From assembly GCA_017621225.1 (NCBI GenBank), contig JAGATN010000032.1, positions 1-52,119 on the forward strand: 52,119 bases of DNA, written 5' to 3'. Both the position numbers and the translations under genes were made by a program. This DNA is from Muribaculaceae bacterium (GTDB lineage: Bacteria; Bacteroidota; Bacteroidia; Bacteroidales; Muribaculaceae). Within the stretch, counting starts at the first letter, position 1. Each line of letters begins with the position of its first letter. Shown piece after piece: positions 42,267-50,674 of this stretch. The notes beneath the pieces are model-generated. The model was not told the origin of the DNA. It ran no database searches and worked only from the letters and a program-made list of their open reading frames with translations.

Positions 42267-45125
42267 TTAAAGTTTTACGTTGATTAAATTTCCGTTATAT
42301 TTTACATTGGTGCCTTTTGCATCATATGGATTGCCTACCGGATGCTCCGGAGTGATCAGCACGATGTTGAATTGGCGTACCTGTTTCATACCGTTGAAAC
42401 TACCCTTGCGGTCGCCTATCGTTAGCGTGTGGGTTGAATCGTCGTACTTCATGGGTATGTCGGCATACTCTCCTTTCTCGTAATTGTAGTTTATGCCCTC
42501 ATCCTCATAGAGATTGAACTCCCCATTGCGCCCGGCGTATACGGCTATTGTCACAGGCTCGTCGGATGGTTGTGAAGCATATTGTATTTCATCGCCTATG
42601 GGTACTATCGAACCGCCACTAACGAAAAGCGGCATTTTCTCGTATGGGGCCTCGACATTCTTCGTCTGACCGCCGGCGATTGCCGCGCCGGTATGGAAAT
42701 CGTACCAGATATTATCCTTGGGGAAATAAACATTGCGGGTGCGCGCGCCATACTCGTAAACGGGAGCCACGAGAAACGCGGAGCCAAACATATATTGGTC
42801 TTTGAGGTTGCGGGTGTCGAGATCATCCGTAAAATCCATCACCATCGGGCGCATGATGGTATAGTCGTCGAAATATGTCCGGCCGGCGAGTGAGTAGATA
42901 TACGGCATCAGGCGATAACGCAGCTTGGTATAGTCTACTATTGACTTATAGGCGGGATGGCTGTCGGGAGCGATATTGTACACTTCGCGGAATGGCCATT
43001 GACCATGCGCGCGGAACAAGGGCGCGAAAGCTCCGAACTGATACCAACGGGTGTTCAGCTCGCGCCATTCTTTCAAATCATCATTCTCGATGCCTGTTTC
43101 ATTGAATTGCTTTTGGGCGTTGACGTATCGGTCTTCCACGCAGAAGCCGCCTATGTCCATGGTCCAGTAGGGGATTCCGCTTACCGCGAAATTCAGTCCG
43201 GCTGCAATCTGTGCTTCCATGTCCTCCCAACGTGTTGCAATGTCGCCGCTCCATGTGGCTGTCGAGTAACGTTGCAGGCCGGAGAAGCCGGAGCGGGTGA
43301 GAAGAAACACGCGCTTGTCAGGCTCAACGCCGCGCTGACCGTCGTATATGGCCTCTGCATTCATAAGTGCGTAGGCATTGAAATATTTTGTCGACGGGCC
43401 GAGCGCCGTAGGCGTGGTAAGATCTTTACGATACTGAATGTCGGTGCAGTCGCGTATGTTCGGTTCGCTGGCATCCATCCACCAAGCGTCGATGCCGAGC
43501 GGCATATAATGGTCGTTCATCTGACTCCAGAATAGTTTGCGCGCGTCGGGGTGATAGGCATCGTAGAACGAGCCGAGATAACCGGGGCCGACCCAATCCT
43601 TGATGCTGTCGCGGATGGCTCCCTGATACATCCATCCGTTGCGGTCGAATTCCTTGAAATGCTCGGTAGTGGCATAGAATTTGGGCCATACCGACACCAT
43701 AACGTGTGCGTTCATGTCGTGGATGGAGTCGACCATCTGTTTCGGCTGCGGAAAGCGCGCGGAGTCGAATTCATGGCTGCCCCAAGAGTCCTGAGGCCAG
43801 TGCAGCCAGTCGATGACAATGTTGTCGATGGGGATGTTGCGCTTGCGGAACTCGGCCACGGTTGACAGAACTTCATCCTGCGTGTTGTATTTCTCGCGGC
43901 TCTGCCAATAGCCCATTGCCCATTTCGGCATTATGGGCGATTTTCCGGTAAGCGCGCGATACCCCGAAATCACATCGTCCATGTCGTCGCCGTATATGAA
44001 ATAATAGTCGATCATATCCTGCATCTCGCCCCACCACGACATCTGTTTTTTAGTGGAGGGATCGGCGGGAGCGTACGCGCGCAATCCGCAATAGGCTACG
44101 GCGCCGTTGGGCTCCCACTCTACTTTTACGGGTGTCTTTTCGCCTTTCTTTAGGTTGACCGAGAATTTGTAGCTGTTTGGATTCCACGCCGTGCGCCACC
44201 GCGTGTCGACTACCTTTTCATTGCCTATGTAGATTGTCTGATAGCCCGAATAGTAATGGATGAATTCGAACTCGCCTGACTCCTTCGGCTCTATTTCGCC
44301 CTCGAATGTGACATGCGAATTCCAGAAGTTGAAATCCCTCGGTGCATTCACCACATGGTTGAGGTCGCCGCGAATGAGATGTTCGAAATACAGCACGGGC
44401 TCCTCCCTTACCAAGGTGGTGCCGTCGGCGGCAACGTATGTGCCGGTCAGCGCGCCCGGCTTGCCATTCTTGTCATAGAGCTTGAACAGCTCTCCGAGTT
44501 GCTTGTAATCGTCGGGACGCCCCCAGCGACATAGTGAATAGCTATCCCAAAGTATGCCGTAGTTGTCGGTCGAGACCACGAATGGCACTGACACTTTCGT
44601 GTTGTATTGAAACAGTTCCTCGTTCTTACCCTTGTAGTTGAATTCATTGGCTTGATGCTGGCCAAGTCCGTATATGCCCTCGTTGTCGTCGATTGACTCG
44701 AAGGTCTGCTGCACGGTGTAGCCTTTCGTGCCCTCCACCGTAATCGGGCTGAACTTGCGGCCTTGTCGGCGTTCCTGAAGAATCTTTTTCCCTCGATTGT
44801 CGAAGAATGTCACCCCCCCGGTTTTTCCCGACACCACCGCTTTGACTTCGGCCGTAGTCACGTGGACATTTCCTGCCTTTTCGGAAACGGAGTATTTCGG
44901 GTTGCCGGCAATCGGAATGACTATCAGGCTTGAGTCGGCGGGAAAGTCGGCATCGGGCGTGGCTGACACTCGAATAATCTTATCGTTAATTACTTTGAGA
45001 CGTACATTGCCGTCGGCTGTACGGACTATTACGCCGTCGTCGACGGTAGTATAGTCGGTTGCCGAAAGCCCCGGTGCAAGGGCCATCGACAGCAACGTTG
45101 CCATTGAGATGCATCCTGATTTCAT
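42267..45125 (-). CDS. GH31 alpha-xylosidase-like enzyme with PA14 domain
   Basis: A 952-residue enzyme with signal peptide (MKSGCISMATLLSMALAPGLSA). The N-terminal beta-sandwich is interrupted by a PA14 domain at about residues 225-355 (EFEFIHYYSGYQTIYIGNEK). The catalytic barrel has nucleophile D551 in WWMDASEP and acid/base D628 in WSGDIATRW. Length, PA14 insertion and catalytic spacing match the Bacteroides ovatus xyloglucan alpha-xylosidase BoGH31A. Xyloglucan alpha-xylosidase activity is therefore likely, alpha-glucosidase possible. With GH2 beta-galactosidase it forms a two-gene side-chain-processing operon. No SusC/SusD pair, endoglucanase or regulator is present within the window. 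Confidence 0.9.
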   Translation of the reverse strand: MKSGCISMATLLSMALAPGLSATDYTTVDDGVIVRTADGNVRLKVINDKIIRVSATPDADFPADSSLIVIPIAGNPKYSVSEKAGNVHVTTAEVKAVVSGKTGGVTFFDNRGKKILQERRQGRKFSPITVEGTKGYTVQQTFESIDDNEGIYGLGQHQANEFNYKGKNEELFQYNTKVSVPFVVSTDNYGILWDSYSLCRWGRPDDYKQLGELFKLYDKNGKPGALTGTYVAADGTTLVREEPVLYFEHLIRGDLNHVVNAPRDFNFWNSHVTFEGEIEPKESGEFEFIHYYSGYQTIYIGNEKVVDTRWRTAWNPNSYKFSVNLKKGEKTPVKVEWEPNGAVAYCGLRAYAPADPSTKKQMSWWGEMQDMIDYYFIYGDDMDDVISGYRALTGKSPIMPKWAMGYWQSREKYNTQDEVLSTVAEFRKRNIPIDNIVIDWLHWPQDSWGSHEFDSARFPQPKQMVDSIHDMNAHVMVSVWPKFYATTEHFKEFDRNGWMYQGAIRDSIKDWVGPGYLGSFYDAYHPDARKLFWSQMNDHYMPLGIDAWWMDASEPNIRDCTDIQYRKDLTTPTALGPSTKYFNAYALMNAEAIYDGQRGVEPDKRVFLLTRSGFSGLQRYSTATWSGDIATRWEDMEAQIAAGLNFAVSGIPYWTMDIGGFCVEDRYVNAQKQFNETGIENDDLKEWRELNTRWYQFGAFAPLFRAHGQWPFREVYNIAPDSHPAYKSIVDYTKLRYRLMPYIYSLAGRTYFDDYTIMRPMVMDFTDDLDTRNLKDQYMFGSAFLVAPVYEYGARTRNVYFPKDNIWYDFHTGAAIAGGQTKNVEAPYEKMPLFVSGGSIVPIGDEIQYASQPSDEPVTIAVYAGRNGEFNLYEDEGINYNYEKGEYADIPMKYDDSTHTLTIGDRKGSFNGMKQVRQFNIVLITPEHPVGNPYDAKGTNVKYNGNLINVKL

Positions 45126-45194
45126 TGGTCGATTTTCGGTTAGATGTCCGTGTCGTCAAAAGCCTGCCATTCGCGCGGGCGGCCTACGACAATG

Positions 45195-45202
45195 CAAATT
45201 TA
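45195..45202 (-). promoter_or_regulatory. Promoter -7 element for the GH31-GH2 operon
   Basis: On the minus strand 45202-45195 reads TAAATTTG followed by C, matching TAnnTTTG, 70 bases upstream of the GH31 ATG. Confidence 0.6.
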
Positions 45203-45204
45203 AC

Positions 45205-45241
45205 AATGAAATCCAAATAATTAGCGATGAAATCTAAATAA
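45205..45241 (-). promoter_or_regulatory. Two 16-bp direct repeats spaced 21 bp upstream of the glycosidase promoter
   Basis: AATGAAATCCAAATAA (45205-45220) and GATGAAATCTAAATAA (45226-45241) agree at 14 of 16 positions. The 21-bp period places both on the same face of DNA, two helical turns apart. They lie just upstream of the -7 element, occupying the -33 region. This is the layout of an activator site, perhaps for a regulator encoded elsewhere. Confidence 0.55.
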
Positions 45242-45288
45242 ATTGTTCTTAAGTACGAAATGTTATCTCCTTTGCAATGTAATGTGGC

Positions 45289-47151
45289 TCAGATATGCAG
45301 TTTTATGCCACCCATGGCTGTGAATCCGGGCATCTCGTAACCTCTGTTTATGGTATATTGGGCATCGGTTATGTTTTCGAGACGGGTGAATACCGAAACG
45401 TACGTACATATCTCATAAGTGACCTTCAGATTCAGCAGGGCATAGTTCTGATGGTCAATGCCATCGGCCACGTACAAGCCACCTACGCCTTTTATGTCGG
45501 CACCTATGTTTAGGAATCGCCACGGTTTCCATTCCGCGCCGAGAAAATACTGGTTTTTGGGCGCTCCGACGAGGTTGTTGAGCGACGTATGCAGATAGCT
45601 GTACGTTGCGTTAAGCCATAGGTTGTCGGTGGGGTGGCTGTGTGCCGATATTTCGATGCCTTTGTTTATGAACCGTCCGGTGTTTTGATTCTTTTGGTCT
45701 ACGGTCTGAATCATATTGTTGCCCTTGCTGTAATATGCGGTTATGTCGGCTCCGAAATATCGCGAAAACGACTTTCCTACCGAAACCTCATAATTCATCA
45801 TCTTTTCGGGCTGCAAATCTGGATTGGCCATTCGGTAGAGGTATAGTTCGCGGAACGACGGATTGCGATAACCCATTGCAAGATTGCCTTTAAACGTAAG
45901 TCCGAGGCCCGGATTCAGCGAGAAACCGAACTGAGGCACCCATTGAGTGTCGAATTTGTCGCTGTTGGCCATTCGCAACCCTCCGTTGAGGTTCACCAAG
46001 TTGTTCAGAAACATCTGCGATAAGGTGACGTAAGGCGAGTATTCCACTATGCTTTTGCGATCTATCGTACTCATTGAGCCTTCTGTATGGTGGTTGCCGC
46101 CCGATGTCGGTATTTCGCCCGAATAGCTGTCGAAATCAAATCCGACGGTAGCCGAGGCGTTTTCCCAAGGATTGAAGTTTTGATAGAGTATTACCCCGAA
46201 ACGGTCGTCCTTGCTGTGAAAATGGCGCGGGTCGTCGATGAAATGATTGCCGTAGTTGTAATACACCCTTGCAGTGCCCGATGTGGAGCCGTAAGTGTTT
46301 GAAACGGTGGCTGCCGCTTCGCCGCGGGTTATGTCTTGTCGGTAGATGTCGGTCGATTCGGGATTGGAGAGCGTAGGATAAATGGGGTCGTTGCCTCGAA
46401 AGTTCATCAGCGTGTAGTCGAGATATCCGTGCCACTTCGACGAAAAGTCGTAGCCCACCTTCGCGTAACCGTCGGCCTGCTTGAAGTCGAAGTTGTCGAC
46501 AGTGCCGTCGGTGCGGTTGTACGATAGCGACACGAGCGATGAAAATCGGCCCTTTTGCACCATGTTGGTGGCCGACGATAGCCAAGTGTTGTATGAGCCG
46601 TATTGCGACTGCAAAGTGGTGTGTACTCCGTCGGCTTTCGCTCCTTTTGTTATCACGTTTATGGTGCCGGCCATGGCGTTAGAGCCGTAGAGCACCGAGC
46701 CGGGGCCGCGCAGAACTTCTATGCGTTCCACATATTCCTTGTCGTAGAAGTCGGCTATGTGGTGCGAATATATTCCGGCAAACTGTGGTTGCCCGTCGAC
46801 CATCATGAGCACCGCGCTTGCCTTGTCGCCTCCGATGCCGCGCAACTTTATGTGTCCCGATCCGCCGTTGCTCACGCCGAATCCGAATATGCTGCGTTGC
46901 GAAACGAACAGGCTGGGCACCATTCCCGATATGGCCGACAGCACTTGGGTTTGCCCCGTGGCTTCCAATTGGCGGCCGTTGATTACCGATACGGTATACG
47001 GCAGCAGCTTCTGCGGCACTTTTTCGTTTGTGCCGGTAACCACTATTTCGTTTAGCATTTTTACGGTGTCGACCTTTTCGGCTCCCGATGAATGGGGAGC
47101 CGAAAGGAGGAGACCCGAGAATATTGCCACTGTTGTCGCGATATGCTTCAT
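45289..47151 (-). CDS. TonB-dependent outer membrane receptor
   Basis: A 620-residue receptor with signal peptide (MKHIATTVAIFSGLLLSAPHSSG). EIVVTGTNEKVPQKLLPYTV is the TonB box/plug start. VLRGPGSVLYGSNAMAGTIN is the classical plug signature. The barrel ends FTAMGGIKLHI. It resembles BtuB/CirA-type receptors for vitamin B12, iron-siderophores or heme. No N-terminal carboxypeptidase-like domain, so it is not SusC. The substrate is unknown. DUF362 is 14 bases upstream on the same strand and cotranscribed. Confidence 0.92.
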   Translation of the reverse strand: MKHIATTVAIFSGLLLSAPHSSGAEKVDTVKMLNEIVVTGTNEKVPQKLLPYTVSVINGRQLEATGQTQVLSAISGMVPSLFVSQRSIFGFGVSNGGSGHIKLRGIGGDKASAVLMMVDGQPQFAGIYSHHIADFYDKEYVERIEVLRGPGSVLYGSNAMAGTINVITKGAKADGVHTTLQSQYGSYNTWLSSATNMVQKGRFSSLVSLSYNRTDGTVDNFDFKQADGYAKVGYDFSSKWHGYLDYTLMNFRGNDPIYPTLSNPESTDIYRQDITRGEAAATVSNTYGSTSGTARVYYNYGNHFIDDPRHFHSKDDRFGVILYQNFNPWENASATVGFDFDSYSGEIPTSGGNHHTEGSMSTIDRKSIVEYSPYVTLSQMFLNNLVNLNGGLRMANSDKFDTQWVPQFGFSLNPGLGLTFKGNLAMGYRNPSFRELYLYRMANPDLQPEKMMNYEVSVGKSFSRYFGADITAYYSKGNNMIQTVDQKNQNTGRFINKGIEISAHSHPTDNLWLNATYSYLHTSLNNLVGAPKNQYFLGAEWKPWRFLNIGADIKGVGGLYVADGIDHQNYALLNLKVTYEICTYVSVFTRLENITDAQYTINRGYEMPGFTAMGGIKLHI

Positions 47152-47165
47152 TGTATGGTTATTTT

Positions 47166-48266
47166 TTATTTCGTCTTATTCTGACCGTCTAAGATTATTA
47201 AGTTATCGTTTGAGCCTGATCCAGCTTCGGCGGCCTTTATGGGGCCTTTTATCGTAATTTTTTTTACGCCCTTTGGCGCGTCGTTGTTCTCGTTTTTCGA
47301 TTTTAATTTGACTATTTCGTAGTTCTTGGTTCCGAGTCCGATCTGTTCGGCATAGTCCACTATGTGCGTGCCGTGACGGCTGTTGATGCGTTCTACGAGC
47401 GCCTGGTTGTTGTCGCCTTCGGTGGGCGTGTGATTGAACACGAGGTCGAGGCAAGCCTTGTCGAGTGCAACGGGGTCGAGCGACGCGAGTATTCCCATGT
47501 CCTTCATTTCGGGAGCGTGGGGATGTCCGTCGCAATCGCAGTCAACCGAAAGGTTGTTCATCACGTTTATGTAAACAATCCCTTTCTTGTCCTTGAAATA
47601 TTCGTGTACCGATTGAGCGGCGCCTGCCATCGCTTCGAGAAATCCGTCTTGTCCGTTTTTCGGCGTCTTGAAGGCATTGCGTGCGTCGGAGTACAGGCCG
47701 GCAGTGTGTATGAGCGCTTTTCCGTCGGCCGATGCCACCCCTATGCTCTGATTTTTGAGAACGCCTCCAAAGCCGCCCATGGCGTGACCTTTGAAGTGGG
47801 CCAGGTTTACCATGAAATCGTAATCGGCCAGGTGGCTACCCACCAGGTTGTCGGCAAAATAAGTGGTGTCCTGCATGGGGAGCTTCATACTGCCTTCTTC
47901 GTCCATGATGTCGACGGTGGCTATCTCGCCGTAACCGCGCTGCTCTATTGCGCGACGATGGTCGGCCGTGTTCGAGCGGTTGCCTCCGTAGGCGGTATTG
48001 CATTCCACGATGGTTCCCTTTACGTTCTTTACGAGTTTGCCTATCAGTTCCGGGCGCAGATGGTTGCTCTGTTCCGACTCGCCGGTGCTGATTTTTACGG
48101 CTACTTTACCTTTTGGCTTAACGCCGAGGGCCTTGAATATCGACACAAGCGATTCGGGGGTTATTTCGGTGGTGTAGTATACCTTTGCCGGTTTTGCGTT
48201 GTTCTGAGCCATGGCAGTCGTCATGGTCAGGCACATGATTAAAATTGTTGCGATTTTCTTTAACAT
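47166..48266 (-). CDS. DUF362 protein (exported, cofactor-binding type)
   Basis: A 366-residue protein with signal peptide MLKKIATILIMCLTMTTAMAQ. The DUF362 fold shows as KVAVKISTGESEQSNHLRPE, NLAHFKGHAMGGFGGVLKNQ and ILASLDPVALDKACLDLVF. DCDCDGH near residue 240 may bind a metal or iron-sulphur group. DUF362 proteins are poorly understood; some bind FeS clusters. There is no ferredoxin-like C-terminal domain. Joint transcription with a TonB-dependent receptor suggests it processes or stores the imported ligand, perhaps a metal or cofactor. Confidence 0.88.
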   Translation of the reverse strand: MLKKIATILIMCLTMTTAMAQNNAKPAKVYYTTEITPESLVSIFKALGVKPKGKVAVKISTGESEQSNHLRPELIGKLVKNVKGTIVECNTAYGGNRSNTADHRRAIEQRGYGEIATVDIMDEEGSMKLPMQDTTYFADNLVGSHLADYDFMVNLAHFKGHAMGGFGGVLKNQSIGVASADGKALIHTAGLYSDARNAFKTPKNGQDGFLEAMAGAAQSVHEYFKDKKGIVYINVMNNLSVDCDCDGHPHAPEMKDMGILASLDPVALDKACLDLVFNHTPTEGDNNQALVERINSRHGTHIVDYAEQIGLGTKNYEIVKLKSKNENNDAPKGVKKITIKGPIKAAEAGSGSNDNLIILDGQNKTK

Positions 48267-48334
48267 GGTTTATCTGATTTGAGTTTGTTCGTGTTACTAT
48301 GTGAAAATGTCGGTTGATAATTATTTCAATGATG

Positions 48335-48342
48335 CAAAATTA
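48335..48342 (-). promoter_or_regulatory. Promoter -7 element for the DUF362-receptor operon
   Basis: On the minus strand 48342-48335 reads TAATTTTG followed by C, matching TAnnTTTG, 69 bases before the DUF362 start. The rest of the 283-base gap holds the terminator at 48457-48492 and AT-rich sequence. Confidence 0.55.
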
Positions 48343-48456
48343 ATTAGAATTTTGTAAAATGCACTACCTGAATCGCTGAAGTGATTACCATCTTTGACTG
48401 TGTGACGGAAAAAATGAAATTCGAGGATATAATTAATATAATTATCGGTATGTCAT

Positions 48457-48497
48457 AAAAAAACTACGCCGCAAACAGACACTGCGGCGTAGCTTTT
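48457..48497. terminator. Bidirectional terminator after the ribosomal protein operon
   Basis: CTACGCCGCA (48464-48473) and TGCGGCGTAG (48483-48492) form a perfect 10-bp stem. On the minus strand it is followed by T7 (48463-48457), and on the plus strand by CTTTTT. The minus-strand use ends the rpmB-rpmG-DUF4295 transcript. Confidence 0.88.
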
Positions 48498-48549
48498 TAT
48501 CTTTAGCGGCTGTGATGGGCCCTGAGGCCGTCACAGTTTGATGAAGTGT

Positions 48550-48699
48550 TTATTTCAACATATCCTTAACGGCATCGTTGGGTACCATTTGCTCCTGGAA
48601 TGTGTAAGCACCTGTCTTGGGCGACTTAACCACGCGTATTATTTTGCTATACGTACGGCCTTCACCTTTCTGAAGTGATGCGACGGTTTTCTTTGCCAT
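48550..48699 (-). CDS. DUF4295 protein
   Basis: A 49-residue basic protein, MAKKTVASLQKGEGRTYSKI, then RVVKSPKTGAYTFQEQM, ending NDAVKDMLK. This is the DUF4295 family, found downstream of L28 and L33 in Bacteroidetes and probably ribosome-associated. It starts 11 bases after rpmG. It is too short for many gene finders. A hairpin (CTGTGA...TCACAG, about 48509-48534) follows its stop. Confidence 0.92.
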   Translation of the reverse strand: MAKKTVASLQKGEGRTYSKIIRVVKSPKTGAYTFQEQMVPNDAVKDMLK

Positions 48700-48710
48700 A
48701 TTTCAGATTT

Positions 48711-48899
48711 TTATTTAATTTCTTTGTGTACAGTTACTTTTTTGAGAATCGGATTGTATTTCTTCAACTCAAGACGTTCGGTAGTGTTCTTGCGATTTTT
48801 GGTAGTAATATAACGCGAGGTACCGGGCATACCGCTTGCCTTATGTTCGGTGCATTCGAGAATCACCTGCACGCGATTTCCTTTTGCTTTCTTTGCCAT
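48711..48899 (-). CDS. rpmG: 50S ribosomal protein L33
   Basis: A 62-residue protein beginning [20 protein letters not shown] and ending [17 protein letters not shown]. Length and motifs match L33. Only one Cys is present, so it is the zinc-free type. It follows rpmB by 7 bases and precedes DUF4295. Confidence 0.95.
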   Translation of the reverse strand: MAKKAKGNRVQVILECTEHKASGMPGTSRYITTKNRKNTTERLELKKYNPILKKVTVHKEIK

Positions 48900-48906
48900 C
48901 TTATTA

Positions 48907-49161
48907 TTAGTCTATGTATTTAATTTCAGTTAAATAACCCTCTTTGGCAGCGTCCTTGATGGCGGCATCCAAGCCTTTCTTGTTGATGGTGCGCAAACCT
49001 GCAGCTGAGATTGTGAGTGAAATCCAAGTATCCTGTTCTACCCAGAAGAATTTCTTAGAGAATAGATTCACGTTGAATCTGCGTTTTGTGCGACGTTTCG
49101 AGTGAGAAACATTGTTACCCACCATCGCTTTCTTGCCTGTAATTTGACAAATCTTTGACAT
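48907..49161 (-). CDS. rpmB: 50S ribosomal protein L28
   Basis: An 84-residue protein beginning [20 protein letters not shown], then [20 protein letters not shown]. This is the L28 signature. It is the first gene of a three-gene operon with rpmG and DUF4295. Its leader is about 125 bases long. Confidence 0.96.
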   Translation of the reverse strand: MSKICQITGKKAMVGNNVSHSKRRTKRRFNVNLFSKKFFWVEQDTWISLTISAAGLRTINKKGLDAAIKDAAKEGYLTEIKYID

Positions 49162-49285
49162 GGCTGTTTGTTATTTAGCTCTATTTATTGTTAATGATTT
49201 AACCTGGTGCCTTATGGCCGCCATCTCAGTCTCATATCACAGCTAACTGCATCATTTTAGCCGCTTTACAGGATGAGCCATAAAA

Positions 49286-49300
49286 CAGAGTGCAAAGTAA
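49286..49300 (-). promoter_or_regulatory. Promoter region for the L28 operon
   Basis: On the minus strand 49300-49293 reads TTACTTTG followed by C, close to TAnnTTTG with one change. Transcription would start near 49286 and leave a leader of about 125 bases (49162-49286), containing GATGGCGGCCATAAGGCACC. The gap 49162-49392 holds no gene. Confidence 0.45.
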
Positions 49301-49392
49301 GCAATTTTTTCTCAATCTACCAAAAAAAATTCCTTTCTTGTGCCGCTTTTTCGATTTTTGCGCGGTTTTTGCCGTTTGCTCCATGTGCGTCG

Positions 49393-50661
49393 TCACGCCG
49401 GCGCGTCGTTGGCGGCTTGCAGCTCCCGTACGGCTTTTACGGCCATGATCAGTCCGGTGGTCGACGCGCGGTCTATCACTCTTTGGCGGTCGCCCGGGAA
49501 ATGATACGTGTGGCTTATGGTGAATTTCGGCGTCGATACGGCTATGCACACCGTGCCAACCGGTTTTTCGGCCGAACCTCCACCCGGGCCGGCGATGCCG
49601 CTCGTGGCGATGCCTATGTCGGCGCGACACGCATTGCACGCGCCCTTCGACATCTGTTCGACCACGGGAATGCTTACGGCCCCGAATCGGGCCAACGTGT
49701 CGTTGTCTACGTCCAGCAAAGCGTGCTTCACCTCGTTGCTGTAAGCCACCACGCCCCCTTTCATGGCGACGGAGCTGCCCGGAACCGATGTTATCATATG
49801 TGCTATGTTGCCGCCGGTGCAGCTCTCGGCCGTGGCCAGCGAAAGCCCGTGCTCGGCAAGTGCGTTGAGCAATATCTCGGCAGGCGTGAGGTCGCCGTCG
49901 GCCAGAAAATGCTCTCCCGTAAGTTCGCGCAATTTGGCATATTGGCGATCCATCTCCATCTCTAACATATCCTTGTCGCGATGCTGACCGTCGAGGCGAA
50001 GCCTTATCAGGCCCGGCTTGGGCAGATAGGCCAGATGCAGATATGGGGGCAGGGCGTTTTCCCATTCATCGAGCTTAGTGGCAAGCAGCGATTCGCTTAT
50101 GTCGCACACCATCATGGTGCGGTGCGATATGTTCACATCGGTCTTAAACCGTCGGCACAGCATCGGGAACACCTCCGACGTAAACATCTCGCGGGTCTCG
50201 AACGGCACTCCCGGCATGGCCACGAGCACTTTTGAGCCTTTTTCGAACCACATTATCGGTGCCGTGCCCACGCGATTTTGTATCACCTTGCAGCTCGTGG
50301 GCACTATGGCTTGCGCCGCTGTGAGGTCGTTGAGCTTCAGCCCGCGTTTTTCCATCACTTCCATTACGTTGGCAAGCACTTCGGGGCTCTCCTTCATCTC
50401 GCCGCCAAAAATTTCGCACATCACCTGTTTGGTGATGTCGTCCTTCGTGGGGCCGAGACCACCGGTGGTCAGCACCACGTCGCTTGTCTCAAACGCCCTT
50501 GCTATGGCGCTCTTTATGGCTTGTGGCGAGTCGGCCACCACTTGCACGTCGTTTACTTTCCAACCGGCGGGAGCCATATGGCGCGCAATGTCGCCGCTGT
50601 TGGTGTCGATTACCTGTCCGATGAGTAGTTCATCGCCAATGGCTATTATCGAAACGTTCAT
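49393..50661 (-). CDS. cinA: CinA-like competence/damage-inducible protein
   Basis: A 422-residue two-domain protein. The N-terminal molybdopterin-binding-like domain has SIIAIGDELLIGQVIDTNSG and TTGGLGPTKDDITKQVM. The C-terminal CinA/PncC domain has LATAESCTGGNIAHMITSVP and GIATSGIAGPGGGSAEKPVG, typical of nicotinamide mononucleotide deamidase and ADP-ribose pyrophosphatase, which recycle pyridine nucleotides. It follows tsaD by 13 bases on the same strand. Confidence 0.95.
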   Translation of the reverse strand: MNVSIIAIGDELLIGQVIDTNSGDIARHMAPAGWKVNDVQVVADSPQAIKSAIARAFETSDVVLTTGGLGPTKDDITKQVMCEIFGGEMKESPEVLANVMEVMEKRGLKLNDLTAAQAIVPTSCKVIQNRVGTAPIMWFEKGSKVLVAMPGVPFETREMFTSEVFPMLCRRFKTDVNISHRTMMVCDISESLLATKLDEWENALPPYLHLAYLPKPGLIRLRLDGQHRDKDMLEMEMDRQYAKLRELTGEHFLADGDLTPAEILLNALAEHGLSLATAESCTGGNIAHMITSVPGSSVAMKGGVVAYSNEVKHALLDVDNDTLARFGAVSIPVVEQMSKGACNACRADIGIATSGIAGPGGGSAEKPVGTVCIAVSTPKFTISHTYHFPGDRQRVIDRASTTGLIMAVKAVRELQAANDAPA

Positions 50662-50674
50662 AAGATTACTTGAG

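Noticed and set aside
39740-48266. A full polysaccharide utilisation locus
   Set aside because: The receptor at 45289 lacks SusC features and no SusD lies next to it. It is paired with DUF362, not with the glycosidases, and the glycosidases have their own promoter.
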